Source: Thysanoteuthis rhombus | Taxonomy: Eukaryota > Mollusca > Cephalopoda > Oegopsida > Thysanoteuthidae | Assembly: GCA_963457665.1 (NCBI GenBank) | Contig: OY735220.1 | Location: 30,930,716-30,994,715 of the forward strand | DNA length: 64,000 bases | Direction of reading: 5' to 3' | Position numbers and translations under genes: made by a program | The notes under the pieces: generated by a model | Seen by the model: only the letters and a program-made list of their open reading frames with translations | Database searches by the model: none | What the model was told of the DNA's origin: nothing | Shown here: positions 23,061-37,715 of the stretch, in pieces | Position numbering within the stretch: position 1 is the stretch's first letter | Layout: each line of letters starts with the position of its first letter

Positions 23061-26000
23061 ATAGTGTAGACTGATGTAATGAAGAGCAACTAAAATTGAG
23101 GTGATATAATTACTAGTCAAAAATTAATATAATTTGCAAATGTGAATGATTCCAAAGTAGATATATTGAGAATTAATTTTATTCTTGAATAGTTATTCTG
23201 TCCTAGCCTTTTATAATAGCTGTTAAACTCATAACCATTCAGTGAGCTATTTTTATATTGTTTTGTGACATTCAGTACATTTACAATTCAGATTATTTTT
23301 TTTGTGATTTGCAATCGATCAAATACATTGCATTTTTTCATATTTATTTACCTAAACTACTTAAGGGGATTGTATGGCACTTCTCTTATGTTACCTGCCA
23401 CAAAATTTTAAAAATTTCTTGTGCAGAAATTTAAAATCAACCACACCTAGCAGTATAATAAGTCTTGACTGTAAAATCTGGGTAGATTTTCATGACAATA
23501 TTTTCAAAGTCTGATGTGATTAACATTTACAATACTGACATTTCATTGGTTCAAGTCAACAGTCTGAATCGACCGATTTTGAGATTATTTGAAAATTATA
23601 TATTCTCTAATTGTAAATATATTGCTATAAGCATTATTGATTTTTAATGAATTATATTGTATTCAGTGTTGGAATGGCCCATACAAATACTAACTCTTTG
23701 TGTAACCTTACTAAATTGGGTTGGTTTTTGCAAAATGCTTTCATTTTTTTGCATTGACATAACATTAAACACTATTTCGTATTGTTGATATTTTGTTTAA
23801 AGTCATTTTGAATTGAAGAAAACAGAACCGTTTTTTTGCTTTACTTATGTCTTGATATCCTTTGAAATTTTTTGAAAAGGTAAAGAAAAGAAAATCATTT
23901 TAAAATAATTACCATTTCAAAGTAAGCCCTTTTGGCTACATTTGAAAAAGTTTTATTGAGGCCAAGTGTTTACACTTTATTTCAATCTTGTAATGGTCTG
24001 GGATCAGAGAAGAAATTCCAAAGGTTATGTACTTTTACAAACTTTTATTTGAACATGACTTCACAACATGGTGTAGTTCTTGGAAACCAACTAGGAACTA
24101 CTTGGCAACTAGTAAATCAAGTACACTCACTTTATACTACCTTTGTGTTTGGTGTACCCAGAGGTAAACAGACGGTTTTTCCATCTCAAACTATTTTTGT
24201 TTTTGTCCTACTTTCTAGTGTTGCCTCTTTCATACTAAAATGACTGAAGTTCAGTGATTACAATAGTAAAAAATCAAGTATAATGATGCAAATGATTTAT
24301 TCTTTCTTGCTAAATAAAGAATGCTGAAGATTTGGCAAAACATAGGAATTTAATGTAGAAAACCAAAGAACATATTTTATGGATGTTACACACACCCACA
24401 TACATGCAAAATCTTAAAATGGCATTTAGCATCTCATTAATTAGGATGATTATCTAGCCTATAAATATTCATAGTAAAGACAAAGTAACTTGGAAAAATG
24501 CTTATAGATAATTGATATTTGATTTACAAACAAGGTGGTTGACTGTTTATGATTTAATGTTTACTATCTTATTCCATGTCCTAAAGTTTGAATAAACATG
24601 AAAATATCACTTATATCGATCAAACTTGTTTATTTATCAAATGTCGATTATCTACAAGCCTGTTCGTGATGCCTTAGAATTATCACCTGAACAAGATTGT
24701 GATGGATATTGTAAATTGCATAAGACTTGGACCAGCCTTCCTCAACGTGGATTCTGTGAAGTGGTTGTTTGTTGTTCTGCGAAAATTTTACACGTGCGTG
24801 AAAGAAGCACCTGACTTTGGCTTCATTTGAAGTTTTTTCAAATTACGAGTAATGGATCCTGATTTGACATTGGATACTGGAAGCACCAGAATTTTACCAA
24901 CTGAAAAAGTCCAATGATTCATTTTTTTTCAATCATTATAAATTTCAATTTTTTGTGGGGAATATTTTTAAAAAGCTAAAATCTAGGATAATATAATAAA
25001 ATACGTATAATTAGGGTTCCATATTTTTTTATAGTCATTGATTTTCTTTGATATATATCATCAGTAAAGATACTGTCTGTAATTTTGGTAAGTGTCATTA
25101 ATATTCAGAGTTTTTTGGACAATTGAACTCCTTGTTTTTGTTCACATGACCCTTCTGTTGTTTCATTCTTTGGCCTTCTTTAGGTGTAATAAATAATATC
25201 TGTTAGGGAAGAGTTTCTCTACCAGGCAACTTTCAATGGTGGTGTAAAGTAAAAAAGGTATCAAACAGAAACATTTTATGAACAATGAGTTCAATTGCCA
25301 GTAAAAACATTTTGATACCATGAATAGTTAATGATATAATGCATATGATGTATCACTAGTTGTGTATGTATATTTTTATGCATTATTTGGATGAAAAGCA
25401 TTCTTTCCTTTTACTTAAAAACATTTCCTTGAACATAGTCTGTGTAATTATATCATATAGATATGGTGGATTTTTTTCAAAATTCAATTTCTTACACTTT
25501 GAATTAGTGAGCAATGATGCTTAAAATGGAATTTTGAACCAATCAGGTTGCTGCTCTAACTACTGAATGAGATCATCACCTGTTTGCAAGGCACCTTTTT
25601 GCTCCTTTGTTTTTATAGATACATTCACTTGAAAGCTTTTACATTTTCTTGGATGTTTCAGTGAAAGATATTAAGGATTGTTTAGAAATAATATTAGTCC
25701 ACGTGGCTAAATTACTACAGAATTTAAGCACTTTCAGGCAAGCAAAATGTTATAAAACAGTGATTCTCAAATGGGATGCATTTGGCTCCTAGGTGAGGAA
25801 TTTCTTAAGAGATGGACTTATAGCTTGAGGAATTTCAGTTTGGAAGAATGTATAATAGACAGAATTATAGTGGAAAAGTGACTAAATGACAAATGAAAAT
25901 TAGGCGGGAATTGAGGAAACCTGGGATTATAATGGGAGAGAAGAGAGCTATCTGAAAATAGTGGAATCAATTTTTTTTTTATGTGTATATCTGTGATGCT

Positions 26001-27032
26001 CTGTAAAATATCTCTAGAGCAGTGTGATTGCTCCTGCTCAAACCTGGTAGATCGATTCATTATGTAAATGTGAAAGTCTACATCTAAGTTTTCAACATTT
26101 CTAGGTTGGTTTTGATAGATGGGATTCACAAGCATAGTTCCCTCTGAGCAGTGCAAATATGCATGTGCTGGCTGATACACATCTTGAAACCAGCGCAAAA
26201 AACATTTCAAATTTTGTTGGTAGCTTACTGAGTTTCAATTAAAAAAATATTGATTTCCTGTGTTGAATTCAAAAGTATGAAAAAAAAAATTTGCTTAACA
26301 TGAGATTTTAACATGCACTGACCACAAAAAATTAGAAGGGACATTGTTCACAAAAATTTGATTTTCTTGTTTTTCTCTATAAGAAAACCTGAATTATAAA
26401 TGAAGGACTGACTTTTGATCTGGTTTGATCTACTTTTCAGAACACTTTTCATTGATTTCTTTACTTGCGCTCTGTTGATCTGGAAGACCAACTTGACAAC
26501 AAAGTTCATTATTTTTATGTGATACTTCTGACAATTCCATGCTGCAACTTTGAAATTTATAAATACAATACAAAGTAATTCATATATTTGACATGTCTAA
26601 ATATTGACTCAAATTTATCAATTTGAAATCATGCTGAAAAAAAATCCACTATTCTTCAAAACTTCACAAGAGATATTATTTCTCTTCTGTTTTGCCTCTT
26701 TGTTGCTCAACTCTATTACTTTAATTCTCACATTTTGTAATCCTTTGTAAGGGGGAAAAAGGATCGTAAATTGTCTGCGATTAAATACTGGTTGCAGCAA
26801 GTTCGTTCCAACCTTGTTAAAAATTTAGCTTTAGACTTTATTCATTGTCATTAAATAGTGTAGATATTTTGTTCATTTGAATAGAACCCTTAATGAATAT
26901 CTGGATAGTAGTGTGACTGTAGAGTCTGTTTTGTGGAAGTTTAGGAATACTAATATAATCATTAGCTACTCTGACTCATCAATGGGCTTAGTATAGGTTT
27001 GGCCATCTTCAAAAAAAACAAACATTCTTAAC

Positions 27033-27216
27033 CAGTGGTTTCCAAATTGGGTGTCTGCAGACACACACACACACACCCTAGAGGGGAGGAGATCCACAAA
27101 GGTATGACTGATGGTTTGTGAACTGGAGTAGGCAAACATTTCAAAAGCTTGGTATCCGTGGGTAAATTACTTCAAATAAAAGAGGTCTTTGATATTGAAA
27201 AGGTTAGGAATCACTG
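27033..27216. mobile_element. hAT-like MITE
   Basis: It begins CAGTGGTTTCCAAATTGGG and ends AGGTTAGGAATCACTG, the imperfect inverted CAGNGRTTC-type termini of hAT elements. A (CA)n run sits inside. No clear 8-bp duplication was seen. Related starts occur near 25761 and 61576. Confidence 0.55.
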
Positions 27217-27408
27217 TTATAGAGTTTACTCTCCCAGGCGAATTAATGACATGACTCTACACTGCAGATGATCAGTAATGTTGACAAAGTCAATTACATA
27301 TAATTGAAAACACACGTTGACATTTGTTAAAACTTTCAATTCCCACTTTTAATTATATCTGATGTAATTTACATGTTTAGTCAGATCCTAAAAGGGAGGG
27401 GAAATCAA

Positions 27409-27546
27409 CGTCTAGCTCGAGGTGACACCAACTAGAGGACAGTGTGTTCAAAAGCTGGACTTTTTGGCATAAAAATTAACATTTGGCTTGAGGTGGCACC
27501 AACCAGAGGACAGAGTGTTTTGAAAGCTGGACTGCTCGGCATAAAG
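27409..27546. repeat. Two-copy tandem repeat, period about 73 bp
   Basis: The units at 27409-27473 and 27482-27546 share GAGGTG(A/G)CACCAAC(T/C)AGAGG, AAAGCTGGACT and GGCATAAA. Confidence 0.6.
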
Positions 27547-28369
27547 CAAGTTGTCTGACCTCTCTAGCTCAGCACAATTTTTTAACAAATTTAGTATGCA
27601 TACTATTCAAGGTATGATCTACAGTTGAAGAATTTAAACACATATTAAAAAGTAAAAATGCATAAATTTTTATAAGAAATAAATATTTTCTTCCTTTATT
27701 TGATATTATAACAAATTCATCTAATATCTTGTATAATTCATTTTTTGTGCTCAATCGATGATTATTTGTTTTTCAATTGAAATGCAAGCCAGTGAAAATG
27801 ACCATTCTTGTGCCATTGTGCATCTTAAAAATGATTGACTTCTGTCCATGGTTGAGCAACTTCTTTTGTTTACAACCAAAGCTTATGTCACAAAGCAGAA
27901 TCATCTTGTCCCGAGCTGGGCTAATGAATTTCTGTTCATGTAACATTATCATGAACATCAACTTTATTCAAGTAAAAAAATTCTAGTAATGAAAGTGAAA
28001 ATAACTATATTCCTTGAAGAACAGTGAATCAAAACCATTTAAGATTTTAAAGATTATTCTTAATAGTTTGCATGGAAATTTGTCAGCTCAAGTCAAGTTA
28101 TTAGACAGATAAATGAAAGCTTTAGTGTCCTTTTTGACACACCTTTGGATTCAAGCAGATCTTGTTACAAGAGTTAAAAGTTTTAAGATATTTCTTGCTG
28201 GTTTGAAATGGATTGACATAGTTTGGGTACTCAGGCCAAGTGGAGTTGCCACATATACATATCATGACCATCTGCCTAATGAAGTGTTGGTCCTCCAGGA
28301 GCCTACAAAACAGTTCTTATTCAAACATGCATAGATTTTACTAAAAATCTAAAGGTTTCCTCTAGGATC

Positions 28370-28560
28370 TGGTGCCAGGATGTTAATTGCGGCAAATTAC
28401 GTGATGGAGATTCTGCAGAATGAATTTGTTGATCCAACACATCCCATAAGTGCTCAATGGGATTGAGATTTGGGAAGTTTGGGAGCCAAGGCAACACAAG
28501 TCTTGGTTGGCACTATCGAAAAGAGAGACCTTCTCTTCCACCTGAAGATGGCTGTACAAT
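28370..28560. mobile_element. Unclassified DNA-transposon relic
   Basis: ATCCAACACATCCCATAAGT, CAATGGGATTGAGATTTGGG and TTTGGGAGCCAAGGCAACAC resemble a segment I remember from a widespread DNA transposon family. There is no open frame. Classification is uncertain. Confidence 0.3.
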
Positions 28561-31500
28561 GGATCGGCTGAAACATCATGGGAACAACATGAATAGTGAA
28601 AAGTATGAATTTGATTCTGAAAAACTCTTGGAATGATTATGATTCTTCTCAAAGTTAAAGAATTTCTTTTTTTTATTGCTTATAAGAAATGAAAAAAATT
28701 TTTCGGTAGGTGTTGCTGCCATTTTAATTTTCCTTATTTTTATCTTTGTTCATATAATATTTTTAATACATCTAATTGTATGTTACATTTTCTTTGTTGG
28801 GGGGGGGAAGGGGAGTCTTTTATGCCATCAGATACAGTCATCTCTGAACTAAGTTAAGGCTTTACTTTGAAAATTTAACATCGTTTTCAACATTTTGGTC
28901 TTTATACTTTATGGATCAGGATTAATTTTGGAAAATATTTTTATAGATTTCATCACAAGCAAAGTAGATTTCATGTGAAAGTTTAAAAATAAGTGCACAA
29001 TCCCGCTATGGGATCTACTTTCTTTAAAGTAGATTAGAAATGTCCAAGTATTTACATGCAATGATTTTCTAAAAATTATCGGCAAAGTTCAAGCCCTCAT
29101 CCAGTATCATGAGAGGCTGGCAACATGGTTGGGAACACATTCCCAACTTCCTTGCCAGCCTCATATATTCCTGAAATGTACAGTTAACTTGGCTCTGGCG
29201 AAGCTTTAATGTGCACTGCAAGCTGGAAGTGGATTATGATAAATGGCCCAAGAAAAATAAAGTGCAATAAAAAAAAAAATTTTTTCAAATGGATTAAATT
29301 ATGTGACACCGAATACCAGTGGAAGATTAAAAAGCAAAGAAAAAACAATTTTGGCTTGATTAAGCAACTAAAGAGTTAACTTATAAAGTTGAGACCCTGT
29401 TTTAGTTAGATTTCATCATACACATTAGCTAAGGAATTATAATTTGCCTGCTATTGTTTCTGGCTTTCTAACCAATCCTTTTTGCAATTTTTTTGATAAA
29501 AGCAAAGTAATGGAATAATGATACTATAGTGTGCAAATGATATGGACTACTGGTTTGCTTTATGCTGGAGGATAGAAAATACCATATTTTACAAAAATGA
29601 AAATTCTTAGTTTTCATTCACTAAAGCCAGGATGTCTTTCAGCAAATTTTTCAATTCAGTTTTTAACAAGCCTGCTCCATATTTTCATACAATAAGCTTA
29701 TTCACTTTGAGATTGAAAAAGTAGTTAGCCAAAAATTAGGTCATTGTTATCAGGTGATGTTGATGCGTATAGTCCTGGTACAGACATCACAGTTAATGCA
29801 GACTTGTTATGCTATAACTAAAATTCATTAATGCAAAAGTACATCCATAAGTCCATAGCCAAATAATGAAAAAAAGGAAAGCATTTGTTTTATACAATAT
29901 ATGATATTATTCAAAGTAAGAATCAATAAACAAAAATATACCATTCTTGACAAGTTTCCCCAAAATGCATGCTGATATGAAAGCAATCCCAACACAATCA
30001 AAAGCTACCTTTTTGAATGAAGATAGGTAAACTAAATGTCTCTATTGCCATCTAACTGACTAAAAAAGAACAAACTTTTTAAACTAAATAATAATTGCTG
30101 TCTTAGGTATTTGTTTTGACTAGTATCCTGTAAATATTACTTCTAACACACAGCCTTGGTAGGTTTATTTTTTCTTTTAGCTGATCATCACTTCATGTAA
30201 CTTTCAATGGACTTTCAAAAAGAACTCTTTATTTCAGTTATGAGAAAGGAAGAAGGTATGCTGTGGTATTAAAAAGGATTGTCACATTTTTAGAGACAAA
30301 ATAAAAACCCATTTAAATCTGACAGAAGTTAAATTCATTTACAAAGAACATATTCATCCTTATTAGCAATGACAAAAGCTGACTTCAAAACCATTTCTTT
30401 TATTCCTTGTTGAAAGGATATGAGGTTCAAGAAGAAAAACCTTTTGAGATCTGAAACAAAGCTCCACTCCTGTAACATCTTGGTAGGTTTCATTTCTTAC
30501 AAGCTCTTAGAATAAGGTAAAGACAATCGTAGTAGAATTTTATTATCGAAAACAAATGAAAAAAGTTTTTGGTTGGTCAAAAGAATAACAATACAAGCTC
30601 AGGCTCAGAAAAATAACCTCAGATCAAATCATTAGGTTGGGATATTTTATTGCATCCTTTTATCTTAACCTAGCACCTTAAGAGTTCCATTTAATAAGAT
30701 CACTGGAATGGAAAGAAACCAATTGAGCACTTTCACAATTGTTTTGTCCCAAATCCCAGATTATTTCAATAAGGAATTAAATAAATTCGCTATGGATTTC
30801 TGTTATTGTTAATGATGATAATTATGTTCTCCATGTATAAATTCAAATTTTTGTTAGATTTCACATAAGCTTTGTGCATAGTTGACAAATAGATGAAATT
30901 TCCTGAGTGAGAAGTTTTAGAAAATTTGTTTAAAACTATGAAAAAATATACGTTGTTGATATTAGCACAACTTGAATGATAAATTTTGAACGCCAGAAAA
31001 GTCTAAATATCCTAACTGAGTTTATCTTATAAGGGTTTTGATTTACATATTCTATGCCAGTAAATTCTAAGCATTTTTGGAGTATCAGCAGTAAAAACAG
31101 GTTTGTCATCATAATATCATTAGAAAATGGAGAATCCTTTAATCAAAACATCACTAAACAAGCATAACAAAGAATATCTCATTTGAATATTAGTCATTTA
31201 TGACTGCATTGAGTTAAGGCCAATAAACAACAGGATGTTTTTTCCTGAGCTGAAGTGTGCAGAATTTAGTTCATGAACAAATATCTTTATCTACCAAGTT
31301 TAGCTAATAATCCTACATGTATGACTAATTAGGTTTTCACTTCGTATAGATTAATAAAAATCAAATTATCTAAAGTGGAAAAGAACCACTTAAAAACTGG
31401 AGAAAACTATGTTGACAGTTTTGGTTGACTGTTTCTAATATTAACACAATTTATCTTCCTTGTTTGATAATAATTTCCTGATAATATATTCTTCTGTGTT

Positions 31501-34500
31501 ACTCTTATCCTCTTTGTTCTGTGCATCATTTTCTTGGATCACAAAAGTTGTTGAGTTCAAGCTTATTGTATTATAAATAGTACTGCCTTGCAATAGGCTG
31601 TTAACTGTTTACAGTTGAGGCTTGACTCCCCCCTCCCCTTCACAGGTATTGGAGATGTTCTCTTGAAAGAGAAAAAAAAAACCTCCTCTCAGGAGGTAGT
31701 ACCTCTAAGTCAATCTGCTGCCAGGAGTGGCCAGGAATTCTACTGAACCATATGCCCTATACATTACCTACCTACATGTATATTTAACCACCTCCAGCCG
31801 AACTCCACCTGAAAACTTCAATGCGCAGACTAGGCTTGAGAGTCTTCCACTCATCCAATCCTATTCTACTCCTACTTGGAGAGTGGAGATGGAAGAAATT
31901 AGTTAGATGCTGTTTGGTCAAGAAAGAGGTTACATTCAATACTTGAGGACTGGTACTTGAATTTTGCACGATTGTTAAAAATAATTTCCACAATTTGGCT
32001 CGGGCAACTGCAATGACGTTCATGTATCTAAATATATGAATGTAAATTCAGATACGCACATACATATTATGTAAAAGAAATCATTTTTTGTGAACTTTAA
32101 TACACGTATGTACAAAATGCTACCCAAAAATCAGAACTTGAAGCACAAAATATATTCTTTAAAAATCAAAAAAATTATTCAAAATGAGGTTCCTTTTCCC
32201 TAATGGAGTGATTTCTAGAGATGAGTGAAATGTGTGGTGAGACATAGAGAAACTGGGTAACTTGACAGAAGAACAGATTGATCAATCCGTTCAAATACCC
32301 TGAACTTTTGAGTAGCACCTCATATACACAAGGGGAGTTCAATTAGTTTGTAGCTTGATGTAATCATTAGCTGAATTTTTATCTGAAATTGTCATTGTAT
32401 AATGTTTTATGTATATGGTTAATATCCACCACTGAATTAAATGCATTGACAAGAAAGGAGATTATGGGCAGAAATAAATATTTGTTGCATAAGATGAACG
32501 CTTTTCTCATCATTAATCTGCAGCCATTGATATATACATGTATGTATACATAAATAAGTATATATACATGAGAAGTGTGAATTTTAGATTTCCTTATTGT
32601 ATATGTATACTTATATATATTCATACACATACACATTTACTGACATAATCATTTTTAGACAAGAGTGTTTAGTTCCAACATATCTATGAAAAATATGACT
32701 TGTATTAGGTATCAATACAAAAGCTTTCATTTTCAATGCCTGAAAAAATACTTCATACATCAATATAAACTATTAAAAAGAAACAAAATCAATGTTAAAA
32801 ATAAAAATTTGTATAGATTTTCCATCATATTCCTCACAAAATGTTAGAAATACATTTTAGCTCAAATAAATTGATAAATGAGTGAGAGCTGCTGATGTTT
32901 TAATACACATTCGAATGGGCTTCAATTCAGAAACATCACCAACATCAAGAAAGGAGAGTTTTTACGTATACTTTTAAGGTGACACATCCCCTTTGAATAG
33001 GCACTGAAAGCAATATTCTAATGTATAATAGAAGTAGGAGGATTGTGTTCTGACAGTCTTCAAATTTGATGAGCTTGTCTGCTTTGAAAAGCATCATCCA
33101 AAATTCTGGTTTTCACCTGGGTTCAAACATAAATGTTTTGATACAATGTTAACATAATGTTATTGTATTACAATAGCGTAATGAATTATTGCAACAATAA
33201 CATAACATGGGAAGCTGCATATCATGATCACTTTGGGATAAGGTCTTTTGAATAACAATAATCAGCTGATAACACTAAGCAAGGGATAAAGAATTAGAAC
33301 AATTTAAATTAATTTCTATTAATTTACTTTAAAGTATCAAAAATGTTTCATTATAGTAAGCAGATAATTTTTTGATTTTCAATTCATTTTGAATAAAGTG
33401 TTGGGAACCAACTGATTTTGATAATAATCGTTTGATAACATTATGTGTAATTATAATAAACAGTTTCCTCTATACTTGGAGTGTGTATAGATAGATATAC
33501 TTGATTATCTACATAATATTGCTAAGGACAGTCTAAACTATCGAACAACCTCATGTATACAACCATTGAGCAGGTATTTAATTTTATTAGCTGGAATCCT
33601 TATATTTGTACTTATATGGATCATTTTTAAAGCACAAACAGAAAGTGCAAAAAGATTGGTTTCAGATTCATAGCCGTTTTCTTTTCTTACCTCCTATGTT
33701 GTATGTCTGGAATAGCAGTGACCAAAGATACTAATTCTGTTCCAACAGCAGTAGGGTGTAACTTGAAACGTATGGGGCCTGCTAAACATGTTCCATCTTA
33801 TACTGAATATCTTTACTTATGAAATGTTTAGGTGTAAAATTTGCCCAGGCGTGGTTCTACTTTCAGGTTGATGGTTTAGAATGTAAAATCTTTGGTGTAG
33901 ATATTCATGAATTATGTGAATGGCTTAAAATGTCAAGGAACAGCACCGACAAAATAATTTTAATCTTGGTCATCTTCCACTGGTGTTAACTACCGGCATC
34001 CCATGTTATGATATGGGTGTTGGGGGTTCAAGAAAGCCAACCATGTTATAACCAAGCTGCAATAATTGTTGAATGGGTATGGGTAGTAGATGAAAGATTG
34101 TAAACATTGTCTATCGTATAAGATCTAGGTTAGATTTGAGCAAATAACGTTGGTATTCTTTGGTGTATCTCTTTTTTATCAAATGATACTACCAAAATAA
34201 ATACAATATATTAAAAAATATGCTGAATTACTGTTTTTAAAAACAAAATATTCACATCAATTACTTAGTCCTTTGAACTCTTAACCTCTACACCTCAAGA
34301 TACCTCATGTTTTAGTTCCAATGGGAAAATGCTCAAATTGATTAAAAAATGTTTTATTCATTGTCTATTAAAATGTTTTTGTTTGAATTCACTTAATTTT
34401 TTCAGTTGGTTTGTGTTAGTCAAATAAATTCTAGGGTTGGAGTTGTGTCATTTCTGTCATCAAATGGGTTTACAGTGTGGTAAAATAGCACTCAGCCTGA

Positions 34501-35465
34501 AATATCAGACTTATGAGTTCAAAGGGAAATTCTGTTTTTATTCATTGGTTATGATATTGCAAACTATGTTATAACAAACCTCATTATATTGGTTATTTAT
34601 GCTATACGAATGTGTTTGGTCTAGTTTAAAATCAGTTTTTTTTTGTACTTACAAAACCTCTGACACTCAAGGGAGTTAATGAATGTACACATCCAGCTTC
34701 TGTTACAGATCCATCTAATAATGAGATATTGTAACAGAATCATGAAATAGAAAACTATCTTTGTATATGATAGGTTGTTGATTAAGTTGTTGTGCCTGAG
34801 ATAATCTTGGAGATTTGTCTGTTTTGAGATAAGTATGTAGAACCACTACAAGAATAGGGAACAGATGTGCTGTTCAGGCCATCATGTCACATGAGACTCT
34901 GAAATCTGAGGATACCACCAATCCAATGGGTAAGGGTTCTGTTATTCTAGCTAAAAATACATACCACCCTTGTCATCTTCATCACTTATATAAGTTCTTA
35001 TGTAAACTTTGAACTTATATAAGCCTCCTGTGAACTTGAATAAAATTTTTTAGTTCATATTAAGGATTAAGGACCATGGTCTTCCCACCTTATTATGATC
35101 CATCTTCATCATTTGCTAGCTACCACTTCAATGGCTTGTTGTTTTTAATGCTTGAATTAAACTTGAGAATCGTACCAAAATGTTTTGTTATTGTCTTCTG
35201 CTGAACCCTGTGAATTTTACCTCTTGTTATGTAATGGGTGTGTGCAAAAGTTATCAGCACTCTTTTTAAAAAATTAGAGACTGAATATAGAGTTTTCCTG
35301 AAAGCTTTTGCATATATTCACTCACGTCTGCCATTTTTTATCCAGAAACCTACTCATGCACATCTTGAAATTTATATGGGAGGCCATTTTTTTTAATATA
35401 CGTAGGTAAATCAATAAGATTACTGCCTAATTATGAGAAAAACATTTATTTTACACAACAAATGT

Positions 35466-35515
35466 TTATTTTTCAACACAATCTCCTTCCTTGTCGATGC
35501 TCTTACTCCTGCGGT
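35466..35515 (-). mobile_element. mariner transposase C-terminus remnant (second copy)
   Basis: On the minus strand, RRSKSIDKEGDCVEK then TAA (35466-35468) matches the mariner C terminus at 16165-16215. The adjacent 60 bp is also shared. Confidence 0.6.
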
Positions 35516-35649
35516 GAATACTAGTCATATAGAGTGAATATCATACATTGAGTATTTGCCCAACCCCACTTAATATGCCTTTTGAAAGTTTGACCCTTAT
35601 AGTCAACTAGAAAGCACTCAGAGAGCACACACTGCTGCCAATGCCATTG

Positions 35650-36262
35650 TGTTTGGATCCACCCTTAAATTTACTCAATTCTTCCATAGCCTAATGTCCT
35701 CCCTTCCACAAAATATCAAAAATTAATTGTGAACTTTTAGAGATATAATGTGGGCAAACATGAAATTCTCACAATATTGTGTGGTTTGGATATATAACTA
35801 CAATGTAGGGGAGGAACATGGATCTGCTCCAAAATTCAATCAATTCTTCCCTAGCCTATTGTAAACCTTTTTTCAAGATTTATTTTATAAATTTCAGAGA
35901 TATCTTGCAAAGAGACCAGAAAATTTGGCAATATCATATGGTTTGGATACATAACAATGATGTAGGGGAGGCAATTGTGTGAGGGTCTGCTCCAAAATTT
36001 GATTAGATCTCTTGTAGCCTATTGAAACCTCTCCACAGAATTTCATTGAAATTCATTGAAAACTTTTTGAGATATCATGTGGACAGTCACGAGTATATAA
36101 TATGAATGTAATTGAAATAAAAACGGAAAATGTCTTACAATCAAAATAGAATTCCTGGATCCATTGCAAAATTTTACCTCCTCTTTCTTATCCTGCCCTC
36201 CCCAAAAATTTTAGTGAAATCCATGAAGTGCTTTCAGAGATATTGTGTGGACAGATGATCAA
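35650..36262. repeat. Diverged tandem array, about 160-bp unit, four copies
   Basis: Units start near 35650, 35783, 35941 and 36150. Most share GTTTGGAT, CTCCAAAATT-like, a TAGCCTATTG-like block, a TTTCATTGAAAT-like block, GAGATAT and a TGTGGACAG-like end. Confidence 0.6.
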
Positions 36263-36867
36263 ACAGATAATGGTGCAGTACAATTATTTTATGTAAGCCA
36301 AACTTAATGTTCCCATATAAAACGACTCTATTATTATTCGCTCCATCAAGTCACCCAGGTGTAAGGTCATGCGTCTCCATCAATGATCAAGTGTGCTATT
36401 GGACATCAGGATACAATGGGCTGTACTAGCTTACAGTACAAATGGCAGTGAGTTGAGCCCCTTCTCCACGTGTGGAATACTCATCATGTAACAGGGTTGC
36501 CACTAAGATATATTCCGATTATACCCTTTTGCCCATCCCATAGAAATATAAACTCTCTCTATGGGAATATGAAGAAAAGTTGCATGGATGTGAAATGAAA
36601 ATAGATATCTTTCATTGTAAATTATACCTCAGTGAGAAAGTTGTTTCTGTTATTTTAACTAAAAATATAAAGCATCCTTGTCATTTTCACCTGTTATATA
36701 AGATCTTATATAAGCCTCTCTGAAGTTATATAAGCTTATATAAGCCTTCTTAAACTTATATATTACCCTCCCTGAACTTATATAAACATTTGAATTCATT
36801 TTTATTTATTTTAGTACTCTTCAACAGTGAGGGAATGATTTAACAACGCGGATCGGAATAAAAAATA

Positions 36868-36965
36868 AGTTCCAGGTGAAAATTAAACTCACAATCTTTT
36901 ATATTAGAGGGTGACTTGCTTGAGACACTACCCTTCTTACCACTAAACTACTGGAACTTAATAGC
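36868..36965 (-). repeat. tRNA-derived SINE-like fragment
   Basis: On the minus strand, AGTTTAGTGGTAAG resembles a tRNA A box and GTGAGTTTAATTTTCAC a B box, about 50 bp apart. A partial inverted copy of the flank occurs near 37200-37245. Confidence 0.5.
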
Positions 36966-37715
36966 AGGCATCAGTCCAAATCAAACCCTTAAACTCACTC
37001 CCAATCCACAATCTCCTCTGTGCCATGATTGTTATTAACTGGTAGTTCTGTTCAATCCAATTTTATTTCTAAATATTTTAGTAGATCAAGTATTATAAAT
37101 CATTATTATTCAATTTTGCCACTATTTACTTTCATCTTAATTGTTGTTTCTTTTCAATCCAACTAAATTCAGGCTGGGTACTCTTCAGTCGTGAGTGAAT
37201 AAATTATTGTCACCTGGAACTTATTCTTCAGTCTAATTCATTTACTCATTGCAAAAGAGAACCCAGCCTGAGTTAAGTTGTGATAAAAACCAACAATAAT
37301 CAAGATGACTAGCAATTAGGATTATCAGCAAAAATAGATTATAATGATTTTGAATTTGAATTGCATAAAGCTGACCAATCAAATTTTGAATGCTTTGGGA
37401 TAGAAACATTCTCTTTTGATTGGAATCAATTTTTTCTGGAGAAAAAAGTTATTATTAACAGTAACAACAATATGATAATTATCAATTTTTGATTTGTATT
37501 TCTTTTATCTTATTTCTGTTGCTCATTATTATAACTCTCAGATTATAATTGTATAACTGTTAAGAAAGCATCATTGATTAGAAACAAAGAATAAACCATT
37601 AGCAAGTTTTGAACACTTATTTCTTATCCTTTGAAGCCTATCTTTCCGTGTCAGTTCCATTACTAGTTTGTCTACAGAGGCTCTACTGACAACTGTCACT
37701 TGATTAGTCCATATA

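Larger units (their letters stand above)
34937..36800. repeat. Composite repeat with flanking direct copies
   Basis: A block near 34937-35050 (GTTATTCTAGCTAAAAATA, CTTGTCATCTTCA, then ACTTATATAAG motifs) recurs at 36640-36800 in direct orientation, with expanded TTATATAAGCC units. Between them lie a mariner remnant and a four-unit tandem array. It could be a nested insertion site or a composite element. Confidence 0.45.

Noticed and set aside
23932-24243. 103-codon frame on the + strand
   Set aside because: No start context, splice site or recognised motif. It could be a relic, but nothing supports it.
24626-24814. 62-codon frame with Cys-rich end
   Set aside because: Protein-like in look but no family recognised and no flanking exons; possibly transposon debris.
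31784-32023. 79-codon minus-strand frame
   Set aside because: No homology I can name and no splice signals.
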